From NCBI GenBank assembly GCA_017303335.1, contig JAFLBK010000001.1, forward strand, positions 749,001 through 813,000: a stretch of DNA of 64,000 bases, given 5' to 3'. Within the stretch, counting starts at the first letter, position 1. Every line of letters starts with the position of its first letter. Of the stretch, positions 36,438-46,151 are shown in pieces. A model generated the notes under the pieces. That model was not told the DNA's origin, did not search any database, and was given only the letters and a program-made list of their open reading frames with translations. The position numbers and the translations under genes are program-made. Source of the DNA: Chitinophagales bacterium (lineage in GTDB: Bacteria > Bacteroidota > Bacteroidia > Chitinophagales > Chitinophagaceae).

Positions 36438-38099
36438 TTATTTTTCTATTATCTTCTTTATCTGTGCCCGGATATGATCTTCTTCCTGTTTGGTTGCGAT
36501 CACCCGGGTAAGCGCCATTTCATAATTTTTCAACGCCGCTGCATACTGTTTTCGCTTGTAGAGATAATCGCCCGCCAGTACATAACTATTGTAAAACTCC
36601 GGGTTACTGGCCACCAGGCTGTCGGTATTGACCGTACCGCCATCCATGATACGCTGTTTCATGTTGCGGAACAACACAAAGTTCCGGTAATCGTTCGTAA
36701 GCAGGAAGGAATCGGCCGGAACGATCAGGCTGCTGTCGATGACTTCCCGATCTGTGTTCATCCCCTTCAGTGCAAAAACCTTGTTCAGGTCGTACGCTAC
36801 GTATTCGCCCAGTTGCCAGGGTGAGGTAGATACCCACACCAATAATTTTTTTGGTTCAAACACCACAGAATGGTGGGCGATGAGCTGGTTAACGGCTTTT
36901 TCATTGCCCATACCGATATTGGCATTGTTCAATCCTTTCTGGTCACGCAGGATGCGGATGGTTTTTTGCACGCTGTTCTTTCCATTGGCATTCAGCAGCT
37001 CCATCATGCGTTGATAGCGGTACGAGGAAGCGCTTTGTTCTTCCTGCTCGATATTCATCTTTGTTTTACCCAGTCCCTTGCTCTGGAAGTGGTTTGTACA
37101 AACGATGAAGTCTTTCTTCGGATCGTATACATCCAGGTCTTCGGGTGTCTTTTCGATGATCACCGCTTTGTTATCCGCCGCCGAAGCCACGAGGAAGGAT
37201 TCGGAAACAAACATCTTCCGGGACCTGGCAATGGCGATCGCTTCATTGATATTCTTCGCGTATTGGAGGATCTCTTTTGTTACCAGCGATACCGGTGTGG
37301 CCGAACCGGTAGGCAGGCTCGATTTGGCCGCATTGATGGTAACCGACAGGCCCTGGTCGTTCATGCCCGACACGGCGCCGGTGAAACCGCCCCAGGTAAC
37401 GGTCATGAATTTATGCCCGGTGGAAGGGTTGAAGAAAGCCACGATCTTGTCTTCGGCAAATTTATCTCCTACATAAAAATCGAAGTTACGGCCGATGATC
37501 ATCGTACTGTCTTCCGACATAGCGCCCCAGGTTCCGAAAGAGGTACAACCCACCATGGCCAGGTTCTGCACAGCATGACCGATATCGTGTGCAGCATGAT
37601 AATTTAAGATCCGGGCGTAATTGCTGCCGAGGTATTGGTAAGCGGGCGACGCCGACTCCGATACGCCGTATATCTCATCCTTGTATTCCTCCGTAACATT
37701 CTTATCGAGGTTGCGGTTGAAGAAGCCGATCAGGTATTTGAGAAAGCCTCGTTTGAACCGGGAGGGGATCATCTTTTCGATCTGCCCCGCAAAATGATCT
37801 TCCTGCCGTACCACCAGCTCGGCAGTGAGCTTGCCATTGACCACGCCCCGTTCGAAAGGTTCACCTTCCACGTACAACTCGTACAAACCGCTTTTGCTGT
37901 GGCGGAACCAATTGTTCTTAAGCGTATAGAATCCATTACCGTGATCGGTGCGCTGCCACTGCAGGGCGCTCATGTCGGCCACCTTGGGCGGGTCGATCTT
38001 CGATACCTGAACAATATATACAGCGCCGATGATCAGCAATAGCAACAGGGCACCGAGCACATAGAGTAACCGCCTCCAGAATTTCTTTCGTTTAAGCAT
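36438..38099 (-). CDS. C45-type autoproteolytic acyltransferase/hydrolase
   Basis: About 553 residues from ATG 38099. One N-terminal membrane helix (about 8-28) anchors a periplasmic domain. NLAMVGCTSFGTWGAM is the acyl-CoA:6-APA acyltransferase (peptidase C45) site, with autocleavage expected before Cys so that it becomes the N-terminal nucleophile; MIIGRNFDFYVGD follows as in the family. The C-terminus has a TPR-like helical pair (SYVLAGDYLYKRKQYAAALKNYEMAL). It could catalyse acyl transfer to make the flexirubin ester, an unproven inference. Confidence 0.85.
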   Translation of the reverse strand: MLKRKKFWRRLLYVLGALLLLLIIGAVYIVQVSKIDPPKVADMSALQWQRTDHGNGFYTLKNNWFRHSKSGLYELYVEGEPFERGVVNGKLTAELVVRQEDHFAGQIEKMIPSRFKRGFLKYLIGFFNRNLDKNVTEEYKDEIYGVSESASPAYQYLGSNYARILNYHAAHDIGHAVQNLAMVGCTSFGTWGAMSEDSTMIIGRNFDFYVGDKFAEDKIVAFFNPSTGHKFMTVTWGGFTGAVSGMNDQGLSVTINAAKSSLPTGSATPVSLVTKEILQYAKNINEAIAIARSRKMFVSESFLVASAADNKAVIIEKTPEDLDVYDPKKDFIVCTNHFQSKGLGKTKMNIEQEEQSASSYRYQRMMELLNANGKNSVQKTIRILRDQKGLNNANIGMGNEKAVNQLIAHHSVVFEPKKLLVWVSTSPWQLGEYVAYDLNKVFALKGMNTDREVIDSSLIVPADSFLLTNDYRNFVLFRNMKQRIMDGGTVNTDSLVASNPEFYNSYVLAGDYLYKRKQYAAALKNYEMALTRVIATKQEEDHIRAQIKKIIEK

Positions 38100-39624
38100 T
38101 TCGTATCTTATCAATGATGTCTTCGTTGCCGAGTAAGGCGATGCAGGTTACAAGACCGCTCATGGTGGTACCCAGCACGCCGTGTAAATTTAGGTTTTGC
38201 CCGGTTAAGTAGAGATTAGGAATCTTGGTGCGGGGCGAGATGAAGGTCTTCAGCGGGTTGCGGTAATCCTTGGCGATGCCATACATCGAGCCGTCGTCGT
38301 TGCCGATGTAATCGCGGTACGATAAGGGCGTGGCGGTATAATAGGATTTGATCGCGTCGCGGAGGCCGGGAAATTTCTCCTGCACCAGGTCGATCAGTTT
38401 TTCGGCCTTCCGTTTCTTGAACGCTTCATAATCTTCGCCCCGGTCGGTTTCGTTACTCACCGTATTCACGGTATGGGCCCATTGCTCCACTTCATCAAAG
38501 CGCATATAGGCCAGGATGGTCATCGACTCGGCGTATTTATCCATCCGTGATGAGGTGGCAAAGAACAGCGAGTAGGCCAGGGGCCAGTTCGCTTCGGTAT
38601 GCGCCGCCGGATCCCAAACATGTCCATCCTTGTGGTAATAGTAATTATTCTTCAGGTAAGCAAAGCTGTTCTCTTTGAATACAATGTTCACGATAAAGGA
38701 AGAAACCGTGTTTTCGAGGTCTTTAACCCGGCTGCGGTAAGCAGGTTTGATCAGTTCGGTTTCTGTCATCTCCAGCGTACGCACGGGGTGCATGTTGCTG
38801 ATAAAGTTCTTACCATAAACATGCGAACCATCCGCCAATTGTACGGAACGTACTTTGCCGTCTTCCACGACGATCTTTTTTACTTCTGTATTGCGGCGGA
38901 TATCGCCTCCGTGCCTGCGGATATTCTGCACCATATACTTGGTGATGTTCGATCCGCCATCGATACACTTCCAGGAACTTTCAATGTAGCTGTTGAGTAT
39001 CATGGCATGCACATAGAGCGGGGTTTTGTTTCCCTGCATCACGTACAGCATGTTGTTCCCCACCAGTACGGCCTGCAGTTTCCTGTCATCGGTGATCGAC
39101 TCAACAAAGGCTTTCAGGTCGATGGAAAGCACCGGGGTCTTTTCATTCACATCCCCGCCGGTACGCAGGTTGTAAAGCGGGAACTTATTGCATACATCCT
39201 TTATTTTATCGCAATAGGTACGCAATGCTTTTTCTTCATTGGGAAAATCCTTCAGCAGGTGCTGGATGAAATTTTCGTATCCCTGGGCATATACGTATTC
39301 CTTCGGGTCGTTCTCAAAGATGATCTTGTCAAATACGTCCTCATCCATCTTCTGCAGTTTGAGCCGGTCCATCAGGCCCAGGTATTTGAATACCTGGTAG
39401 AGGTTCTGCCCTTCACCCAATCCACCCAGGTAATGTACGCCCGAGTCGAAGATCACCCGGTCACGCACATAGGTTTGCAGACTGCCACCCGCCTGCTTAT
39501 TCTTTTCCAGTATGCATACGCTATAGCCTTCGCGGCCCAGTATGTCGGCACACACGAGCCCTCCCATGCCGCTGCCGATGATCACGATGTCGAATTCGCT
39601 TTTCACGCTGTTGTTTTTTATCAA
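38092..39624 (-). CDS. CrtI/phytoene desaturase-like FAD oxidoreductase
   Basis: 510 residues. No ATG is available near the N-terminus: the frame opens with TTG 39624 or GTG 39606. FDIVIIGSGMGGLVCADILGREGYSVCILEK is the FAD site, and LYLTGQNLNLHGVLGTTMSGL is the C-terminal FAD motif of the phytoene desaturase/all-trans-retinol saturase family. It may desaturate or isomerise the polyene or oxidise the ring. It overlaps the C45 gene by 8 bp. Confidence 0.85.
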   Translation of the reverse strand: MIKNNSVKSEFDIVIIGSGMGGLVCADILGREGYSVCILEKNKQAGGSLQTYVRDRVIFDSGVHYLGGLGEGQNLYQVFKYLGLMDRLKLQKMDEDVFDKIIFENDPKEYVYAQGYENFIQHLLKDFPNEEKALRTYCDKIKDVCNKFPLYNLRTGGDVNEKTPVLSIDLKAFVESITDDRKLQAVLVGNNMLYVMQGNKTPLYVHAMILNSYIESSWKCIDGGSNITKYMVQNIRRHGGDIRRNTEVKKIVVEDGKVRSVQLADGSHVYGKNFISNMHPVRTLEMTETELIKPAYRSRVKDLENTVSSFIVNIVFKENSFAYLKNNYYYHKDGHVWDPAAHTEANWPLAYSLFFATSSRMDKYAESMTILAYMRFDEVEQWAHTVNTVSNETDRGEDYEAFKKRKAEKLIDLVQEKFPGLRDAIKSYYTATPLSYRDYIGNDDGSMYGIAKDYRNPLKTFISPRTKIPNLYLTGQNLNLHGVLGTTMSGLVTCIALLGNEDIIDKIRNA

Positions 39625-39655
39625 ACCTATAAGGCCTGTAAGACCTTATAGGTTT
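39623..39655. repeat. Perfect 12-bp hairpin spanning two gene ends
   Basis: AAACCTATAAGG pairs with CCTTATAGGTTT around a 9-base loop. The stem includes the stop codon of the trifunctional gene (39646-39648) and touches the presumed TTG start of the oxidoreductase. It looks like a dispersed palindromic element. Confidence 0.8.
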
Positions 39656-42600
39656 CTCAATATAAATATTGTATTCGATGTCAGCCTGGAATCGGGTATT
39701 TCCTCGCAGGTCATTCCCCGCTCTGCGGCCATGCCGCGGATCATGGTTCCCGATAAAAAACTTAAGCCGGTATCTTTTGTCTTATTAAAGTTGAGCAGTT
39801 TGGTTGAGAAGAATTCCGTCAGTTTTGTTTTCCGGTGCTGTTCTTCCTTGTCTTTATCGCCGTCGCGGATGATGATCATGCCACCGGTGTTGATATGATC
39901 CATGCATTTGCTGATCACCTGGCGCTGTTCACCGGGTTGCAGGTAATGCAGCATGTCGGCCAGGATGATGGCATCGTACTGTTCAAAAGCGAAGCCCAGT
40001 ACGTCGCTGTGTACAAAGCGTATCGCATCCGTTTTACTGAAGCAATGGTTGGCCGTGTCGATCTTCTCTTCATCGTAATCGATACCGGTAATCTCCCGCT
40101 GCGGCGATACAAAGGAGAGCATATAGGGCAAAAAGCCGTAACCACAACCGATGTCGAGTATCTTGCCCCGGCGTGGCACCAGGTTATTGAACAGCTCGTA
40201 GTTTTTTTCCAGCTTTGTTTTGATGCGCATGTACCATTCCAGCACGGGCCCTTTGTAGATGTAATTATAAATAAGCTTCTCCCGGAAATAGGCCGGCTGT
40301 TCGATCTCTTCCTTAAGCTGTGCAAACTCTTCGCGGAAATAGCGCCCGATATGCTTTGCCCGTTCCGCGTACCCATTGCCAAATCGGGTATCATCGGGTT
40401 TGATACGGGGCAGGAATTTCAGGGTAAGCTGGCCGTCTTTCAGCAACTGGTCCTGCTTGGTTAGGGTATAGTCGGTGCCATGTATCATGATCGGCAGGAT
40501 ATCGAGATTGAGTTTTTCGGCCAGGAAAAAAGCGCCTTTGTGAAAGCGTTTGATGGTACCGTCTTCCGACCTTGTTCCTTCGGGGAAGATGATCACCGAA
40601 TAACCGTTCCGGATCCGGTCTTCAACGATGGTATAATCCTTTTCGATCTGTTCGGTGGGAAAATAGTCGGCCATACGGATCACTTTACCAAACAGGGGCG
40701 AGTTCCAGATGCGGGTATTGGTGAACATGATCAGTTTGGGATGCAGCATGATCAGCGGCACGATATCGAGCGAAGACTGGTGGTTGGCGATGATGATGGC
40801 CGGCTTGTCGAATTTCTCATCCAATGGATTAATGATCTTCTTTTTCACATTGATCATGATGTAGGTAAGCCGGCGGCAGATACGGGCGATAATGGTATGA
40901 TAGATCAGTTTACCTCTTTCCTTGATATTGAACAGCGCAAAGATGTAGGCGATGTGCGTGAAGGTAACACTCCAGCCGATGAAATATGAAAAGGCGAAAG
41001 ACGATTTTACAAAGGCCCAGGCCGTCCAGGGAAACCGGTTGCGCCTTACCCGGTTCCGGATCAACACCGAAAAGAAAAACGGGATCAGCACCTGCGACAT
41101 GATCACCACGCAGAGGATGCCAATGATTGATATCAGGGCTATGGATCGGAGTGCCGGGTGTTTGGCAAAGATCAATACGCCCAGTCCGGCAATGGTGGTG
41201 ATGGCGGAAAGAATGATGGAAGACTTAAAGGACGAGAGGTTCTTCTTACCCGTCTTGTATTCCTGCAGCAGTCCGTCCATGATAAACAGGCTGTAGTCGT
41301 CGCCCAGGCCAAAGATCAGCGCCGACACAATGATGTTGATGATATTGAAAGGGATGCCGAACATGCCCATGATCCCCAGGATCCAGATCCAGCTGAAGAG
41401 CATGGGTATGAAGGAGACCAGGGTAAGTTCAATGCGTCCGTACATCAGCAGCAACACCACAAATACCAATAAGGATGTCATCAGGGCGATGCTGGAAAAA
41501 TCGGCATTCACGATCTCCACAAAACGATTGGTGAGGTATTGTTTATCGAGCACCGTTACGTGCTCCTCCGGGTCGAAAGCCTTATACACTTCCTGCCGCT
41601 TTTCAGGAACGGCTTTTACAAGGGTTACCACGGTTGCTTTGCCGGGTTTTTCGGTAATGTAATCGTCAAGGAAATTTTTGCGGACATCGGTCATTGATTC
41701 CTTATCAACCGGCGTATATTCTTTGTTCAGCAATTGGTTAAAGTTGCCGAATGCCGAAGCGCTGAATTTGAGTGTGGCGCCTTCGGCCAGCAGCGTTTGC
41801 ATCAGCGCCTGTTTCTTTTCGGGTGTCCAATACCGCTTCCAGCGTTCGATTCGTTTCGTTTGTAAAGAGTCGGAGATGATGAGTGAGGAAACGCCTGAAT
41901 ACTTTTTTACGATGTTCTTATCCTGCAGCGCACCGATTCTCTCCACGATTTTTTCGTTGTTGGCCAGGGCTTCATCGAGGGTCTTACCATCGGTAACCAC
42001 ATACACCGACTGGGCGGCGTACTGGTTGATGTCATTCAGTTTCTTTTCCGAAGCCTTCAATTCCCTGCTCATGAAATTCATGTGCTGCAGGTCGGATTCG
42101 AAACCCGCTTTTCCGGCCCAGAAAGCGAATACGATCGTTAGTATGAAGATGATTAACACCAGGTACTTGTTGTATTCCGGGCGGAAGGAAGCGATCCGAT
42201 CGATCCAGGAGAATTCCTGTCCGGCATGAACCGCTTCTTCCTTGGCCGAGGCAATGAAGTGTGGCAAAAAGATCAGCGAACAGAGCGAAGCCCCGATGAG
42301 GCTGAAAGCGGCAAAGAGTCCCAGGTCTTTCAGCATCTCGGATTCAACAAACTGCAGGCAGAAGAAGCCTCCGATGGTGGTGAAACTTCCCACGGTCATG
42401 GGTATGGCCAGGTCGCGGATCAACTGTTGAACATTCCGGGTATGCCGGTAATGGTTGAAAACATGCAGGGAATAGTTTACGGCAATACCCAACACCACCG
42501 AACCGGTTCCCAGTGCAATGACCGAGATGCTCCCTTTGATAAAATAAATAAGCGCCAATGAAAAAGCGGCCCCGAAAAGAACCGGGACAAGTATGAAGAA

Positions 42601-43479
42601 CGGCGCTCTTTTCTTACGGAAATAAAATCCCAGGAACAACACAATGAACAACACCGTGATTCCCTGGGTAAGCAGGCTGTCTTTTCGAAGTTGCAGCGCA
42701 TTGCCGACAGAAACCGCTGTTGCTCCAAAATAGGTGGCGCTAACGCTGGCCGACCTGTTCGCATTGATCAGGCTGTCGAGCCCTTCCAGAAGGATCGCGT
42801 TCTTTCCGGTATTGTTGGGCGGGTAGAGAGGGGTAATGAAAAAAAGCAGGTTCTTTTTATCTTTCGTCATTACATACCCATCATACAATTCGAAGTTGTC
42901 GTCGTATTGCAGTTGCTGGATCTTTTTCAGTCCGAGGAAACTGATACCTACCGGATCCTTGCTGATCATATTTTTCAGGGCAAACCCGGCAGGCGAGGTA
43001 AGTGTACGCAGGTCTTGCTCGAGTGTTTGTTTTACCGCTGCAGGTTGTATCAGCGAGTCGATGGCTTTATAGTCTTTCTCTTCGAGGTATACAGGCAGGT
43101 GATCACTGATTGTGCCAAACAGGCCAAGGGCAATTTCATCATCTACCTTATCATTGATCTTGCTGATAAACGGAGAGAGCCGCTCCCGGATACCCGATAC
43201 CAGGCTATCTGCATAAGAAACCAGGCTGTCTGCATCCGTTGAATTGCTGTCTTTAAGCGAAACGGTGATTGCCAGTTTATCCATGAATTTCGAATTCTGG
43301 AAAACCTCATTGAGTTTTTCGATCTTCTTATCCTTAGGAAGAATCTTGGAAATATCTTCTTCGAAGTGTACGCGACTGGCAAACCAGCCAAACAACAGGA
43401 GCAAGAGGAAAAAGCTCCCATACAGGGCTGGCTTTCTTCGGTGGTAGAATTGGTATATGCTCAGTAGTAACTTCTCCAT
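39646..43479 (-). CDS. Trifunctional MMPL exporter / acyltransferase / methyltransferase
   Basis: 1277 residues in three parts. About 1-830 is an RND/MMPL transporter with two repeats of membrane helices (FGLGDDYSLFIMDGLLQEY; GSVVLGIAVNYSLHVFNHY). About 860-1050 is a PlsC-type acyltransferase with IIANHQSSLDIVPL (HX4D near 898) and VIIFPEGTRSEDG (near 968). About 1090-1277 is a class I methyltransferase with GKILDIGCGYGFLPYML (near 1108). The fusion is known from flexirubin and some aryl polyene clusters and probably couples acylation, methylation and export of the pigment. Confidence 0.92.
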   Translation of the reverse strand: MEKLLLSIYQFYHRRKPALYGSFFLLLLLFGWFASRVHFEEDISKILPKDKKIEKLNEVFQNSKFMDKLAITVSLKDSNSTDADSLVSYADSLVSGIRERLSPFISKINDKVDDEIALGLFGTISDHLPVYLEEKDYKAIDSLIQPAAVKQTLEQDLRTLTSPAGFALKNMISKDPVGISFLGLKKIQQLQYDDNFELYDGYVMTKDKKNLLFFITPLYPPNNTGKNAILLEGLDSLINANRSASVSATYFGATAVSVGNALQLRKDSLLTQGITVLFIVLFLGFYFRKKRAPFFILVPVLFGAAFSLALIYFIKGSISVIALGTGSVVLGIAVNYSLHVFNHYRHTRNVQQLIRDLAIPMTVGSFTTIGGFFCLQFVESEMLKDLGLFAAFSLIGASLCSLIFLPHFIASAKEEAVHAGQEFSWIDRIASFRPEYNKYLVLIIFILTIVFAFWAGKAGFESDLQHMNFMSRELKASEKKLNDINQYAAQSVYVVTDGKTLDEALANNEKIVERIGALQDKNIVKKYSGVSSLIISDSLQTKRIERWKRYWTPEKKQALMQTLLAEGATLKFSASAFGNFNQLLNKEYTPVDKESMTDVRKNFLDDYITEKPGKATVVTLVKAVPEKRQEVYKAFDPEEHVTVLDKQYLTNRFVEIVNADFSSIALMTSLLVFVVLLLMYGRIELTLVSFIPMLFSWIWILGIMGMFGIPFNIINIIVSALIFGLGDDYSLFIMDGLLQEYKTGKKNLSSFKSSIILSAITTIAGLGVLIFAKHPALRSIALISIIGILCVVIMSQVLIPFFFSVLIRNRVRRNRFPWTAWAFVKSSFAFSYFIGWSVTFTHIAYIFALFNIKERGKLIYHTIIARICRRLTYIMINVKKKIINPLDEKFDKPAIIIANHQSSLDIVPLIMLHPKLIMFTNTRIWNSPLFGKVIRMADYFPTEQIEKDYTIVEDRIRNGYSVIIFPEGTRSEDGTIKRFHKGAFFLAEKLNLDILPIMIHGTDYTLTKQDQLLKDGQLTLKFLPRIKPDDTRFGNGYAERAKHIGRYFREEFAQLKEEIEQPAYFREKLIYNYIYKGPVLEWYMRIKTKLEKNYELFNNLVPRRGKILDIGCGYGFLPYMLSFVSPQREITGIDYDEEKIDTANHCFSKTDAIRFVHSDVLGFAFEQYDAIILADMLHYLQPGEQRQVISKCMDHINTGGMIIIRDGDKDKEEQHRKTKLTEFFSTKLLNFNKTKDTGLSFLSGTMIRGMAAERGMTCEEIPDSRLTSNTIFILRNL

Positions 43480-43482
43480 GCT

Positions 43483-44688
43483 TTAGTCGGTACCTGCAAC
43501 AGCCGATCTTTTTTTACGGGTGATCTGCGCAAAAAAATAAGTAAGCAACCCGAAAGCGACCGCGGCAACGATGGCCAGTGTGATACTGCCGTAAATATAT
43601 TGAAGCAGGTTTTGTTTGATGGAATCGAGGGTAATGTTTTTACTGAAGGTGAACACAACGGCCTTATCACCCAGCCAGAGAGCGCCCATCCGGTAACTCA
43701 GGAAGATAATCAGCGGTATCATCGGCGGAATGCTGATATTGGCCGCAATAATTACCAGGGGTTTATTCAGTTTGAACAACACAGCCAGGAAAATAGCGGC
43801 CACCAGTTGGAACCCCCAGATGGGAATGATCCCCATGAAAATGCCAAAGCCTACCGACAGCGCTTTGAGCCTGGGTGATTCCTGGGAATTGAACAGGTGA
43901 TCATTCAGCAGTTGGGCCAGTTTCTTAGGGTTGAACAAAGTGCGAATAAAATCCCTGGGTTTTATAAACAGGAAGGTGATCAACACTAATACTGTATTCA
44001 ATACGCTGATACGAAAAAAATCTTTAAAGGGCCTGAAATGAGATATCCGCTCCTCCCTGGGTGCATAATATACCGTAACCGGCACCGATTCTACCGAAAT
44101 ACCCTTCCAAGCGGCTCTTACCAAAACCTCAATTTCAAACTCGTACTTACGGGTAAAAAAGCGCATTTTTCGAAGCGGAACAAGCGGGTACAGGCGATAC
44201 CCCGATTGTGTATCCGGGCTTTTAATGCCCGTCTCTACCCGGAACCAGAAATTGGAGAATTTATTTCCAAAACTACTGCCCCCTGGTACAGACTCCTGGT
44301 TCATATTCCGGGCACCTATGATAATAGAATTGGGATTTGTTTGCAGTTTCGCCAGGAATAGGGGCAGGTCTTTGGCAAAATGCTGCCCATCAGAATCGAT
44401 GGTAATACCATATTGGTAGCCTTTTTCGGCCGCATATCTGAACGCCGTACGCAGGGCCCAGCCCTTACCCCGGTTGTTTTTATAGCTGATTAACTGGACC
44501 TCCGGGAAGGAAGCGGCAATTTGCGCTGTTTGGTCGGTAGAACCGTCATTAATCACTATTATGTGCTGAGTATATGCGGCAACATCTTCGATCACCTTAC
44601 CCAGCGTAGCAGCATTGTTATAGGTGGGGATAATGACGCAGGCCCTCAATTGATCAAATTGCTCCTTCGGGGAAACAGAACCGGTCAT
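43483..44688 (-). CDS. Glycosyltransferase family 2 with DUF2062 domain
   Basis: 401 residues. GT2 domain at about 10-230: ACVIIPTYNNAATLGKVIEDV, IVINDGSTDQTAQIA, and GITIDSDGQHF with the metal-binding DSD. A membrane region and a DUF2062 domain (about 265-400; SPRLKALSVGFGIFMGIIPIWGFQ) follow. GT2-DUF2062 proteins in such clusters are thought to act on lipid-linked acceptors at the inner membrane. First gene of the minus arm, 3 bp before the trifunctional gene. Confidence 0.88.
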   Translation of the reverse strand: MTGSVSPKEQFDQLRACVIIPTYNNAATLGKVIEDVAAYTQHIIVINDGSTDQTAQIAASFPEVQLISYKNNRGKGWALRTAFRYAAEKGYQYGITIDSDGQHFAKDLPLFLAKLQTNPNSIIIGARNMNQESVPGGSSFGNKFSNFWFRVETGIKSPDTQSGYRLYPLVPLRKMRFFTRKYEFEIEVLVRAAWKGISVESVPVTVYYAPREERISHFRPFKDFFRISVLNTVLVLITFLFIKPRDFIRTLFNPKKLAQLLNDHLFNSQESPRLKALSVGFGIFMGIIPIWGFQLVAAIFLAVLFKLNKPLVIIAANISIPPMIPLIIFLSYRMGALWLGDKAVVFTFSKNITLDSIKQNLLQYIYGSITLAIVAAVAFGLLTYFFAQITRKKRSAVAGTD

Positions 44689-44981
44689 TATTTGGGTTGT
44701 TTGGCATTAGGAATTACCTAAAAAGGATGGCGGTAAAATTAAAACAATAAAGGGAATAACAATTTGTATTGCGCTTGGTTCGGGCAGCAAGATGCTTTAT
44801 TATGTTGCCAGGATCCTTTCATAAGCGGTTCTTTTCCCGGGTTTTATCCCGAAGTATCCTCCAACCTAGATTTACACAAAAAAGGAGAATGGCACGGTTT
44901 TGGTTTTTCTGGGCCGGCTTTCAAAAAAACACATTTTTTAACCAGGCACGCTTTTACATCTAACCATCTAAATCTAATATT
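44689..44981. other. Divergent promoter region of the minus pigment arm
   Basis: 293 bp without a convincing gene. It must hold the promoters for the GT2-DUF2062 gene (minus) and the coiled-coil protein (plus), but I see no good TAnnTTTG element and no hairpin. Confidence 0.4.
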
Positions 44982-45947
44982 ATGACTGAAACAAATTTTC
45001 CAACGCCCACTGCACAATCTGCACCGGCTAAGAATTCAAAGAACATCGTGATCGGGGTGCTCGCTACAGCGCTGGTTGCCGTTTCCGGATACCTCGTTTA
45101 CGCAAAGAATCAAAGCTCTCAAACCATACAACAGCAAGAGGGGCAAATCGCAAAAGTAAGTACCGAAAAAAGCGAACTGCAAAACAGTTTTGACGCTTCG
45201 TTGGCCCGTCTCGACTCGATGTCTACCGTAAACACGGGTCTCGAAAGCAAACTTGCTGAAAGGAACGAAGAGATCACCAAAGTAAAGGCTGAAATTCGCA
45301 GTATTCTGAACAAAAAGAACGCTACTGCGGCTGAATTGGGAAGGGCCAAAACCCTGATCGCATCGTTGAACGAAAAAATTACTTCCCTGGAGCAAGACGT
45401 AGCACGTTTGACCATGGAGAATCAATCCCTCAATAACGATAAGGTTGTTCTCACCCAGGAAAAAGAAAAACTCACTCAAGATCTGGCGACGACGACTACC
45501 GTAAAGCAAGAATTGGAGAAAAAAGTAGATGTTGCATCTACATTAAATGCTTCCAACATTGTGATTACCCCCATCAATGTTAAGAGCAATGGAAAAGAGA
45601 AAGTATCTACCACCGCCAAACGTGTTGACAAATTCGTTGTAAGTTTCGACGTAATGAATCGCATCGCACAAACTGGCAAAACAGACATCTATGTGCTGGT
45701 GATCGGCCCGGATGGCCAAGCCATTAATACCGGCAGCGAAACGTTCAATATCCGTGAAGAGGGAGATAAGCCTTTTACCGCCAAGGTTCCGGTTGACCTG
45801 GAAACAGCTAAAGTAAAAAATGTTGAATTCGCCTTTGTTCCGGGCTCCAGTTTCAAACAAGGAAATTACACCGTGATGATCTACCAAAATGGCTTCCTCA
45901 TTGGCCAGGGAACGCGTGAACTGAAAAAAGGTGGTTTGTTCAGCTAA
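44982..45947 (+). CDS. Membrane-anchored coiled-coil hypothetical protein
   Basis: 321 residues. A short polar N-terminus, one membrane helix (about 23-41, IVIGVLATALVAVSGYLVYA), a long coiled coil (about 50-180, heptads rich in Leu/Glu/Lys) and a beta-rich C-terminal domain (about 190-321; KTDIYVLVIGPDGQAINTG). Bacteroidota have many such proteins of unknown function. It ends at a strong terminator. Confidence 0.8.
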   Translation: MTETNFPTPTAQSAPAKNSKNIVIGVLATALVAVSGYLVYAKNQSSQTIQQQEGQIAKVSTEKSELQNSFDASLARLDSMSTVNTGLESKLAERNEEITKVKAEIRSILNKKNATAAELGRAKTLIASLNEKITSLEQDVARLTMENQSLNNDKVVLTQEKEKLTQDLATTTTVKQELEKKVDVASTLNASNIVITPINVKSNGKEKVSTTAKRVDKFVVSFDVMNRIAQTGKTDIYVLVIGPDGQAINTGSETFNIREEGDKPFTAKVPVDLETAKVKNVEFAFVPGSSFKQGNYTVMIYQNGFLIGQGTRELKKGGLFS

Positions 45948-45997
45948 GCAGTTTTAACTCCAATATATCGATCGCAGTATCCTGCAAAACCAGGGAG

Positions 45998-46033
45998 AGC
46001 CGTCCGGATCTTAATAATCCGGGCGGCTTTTTT
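45998..46033 (+). terminator. Rho-independent terminator
   Basis: 12-bp stem AGCCGTCCGGAT / ATCCGGGCGGCT with one G-T pair, 7-base loop, then a run of six T. It closes the coiled-coil gene. Confidence 0.9.
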
Positions 46034-46099
46034 GTTTTCTAACATGAATCAATCAGGGCGTTAATTGTTAAATCCGCTGGGCGAAAGGATGCCCTGCTA

Positions 46100-46107
46100 T
46101 ATCTTTG
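46100..46107 (+). promoter_or_regulatory. Candidate -7 element TATCTTTG
   Basis: TATCTTTG lies 44 bp before the ATG at 46152. A weak CTG occurs 20 bp upstream where TTG is expected. Confidence 0.5.
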
Positions 46108-46151
46108 CGCCCGATCATTAACTGCATTATTCAAACCTTATTTAAACTAGT

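Noticed and set aside
44890..44904. TGGCACGGTTTTGG as a sigma-54 promoter (rpoN is in the window)
   Set aside because: The GG and GC-equivalent positions are one base too close and the -12 GC is missing; sigma-54 is strict about this spacing.
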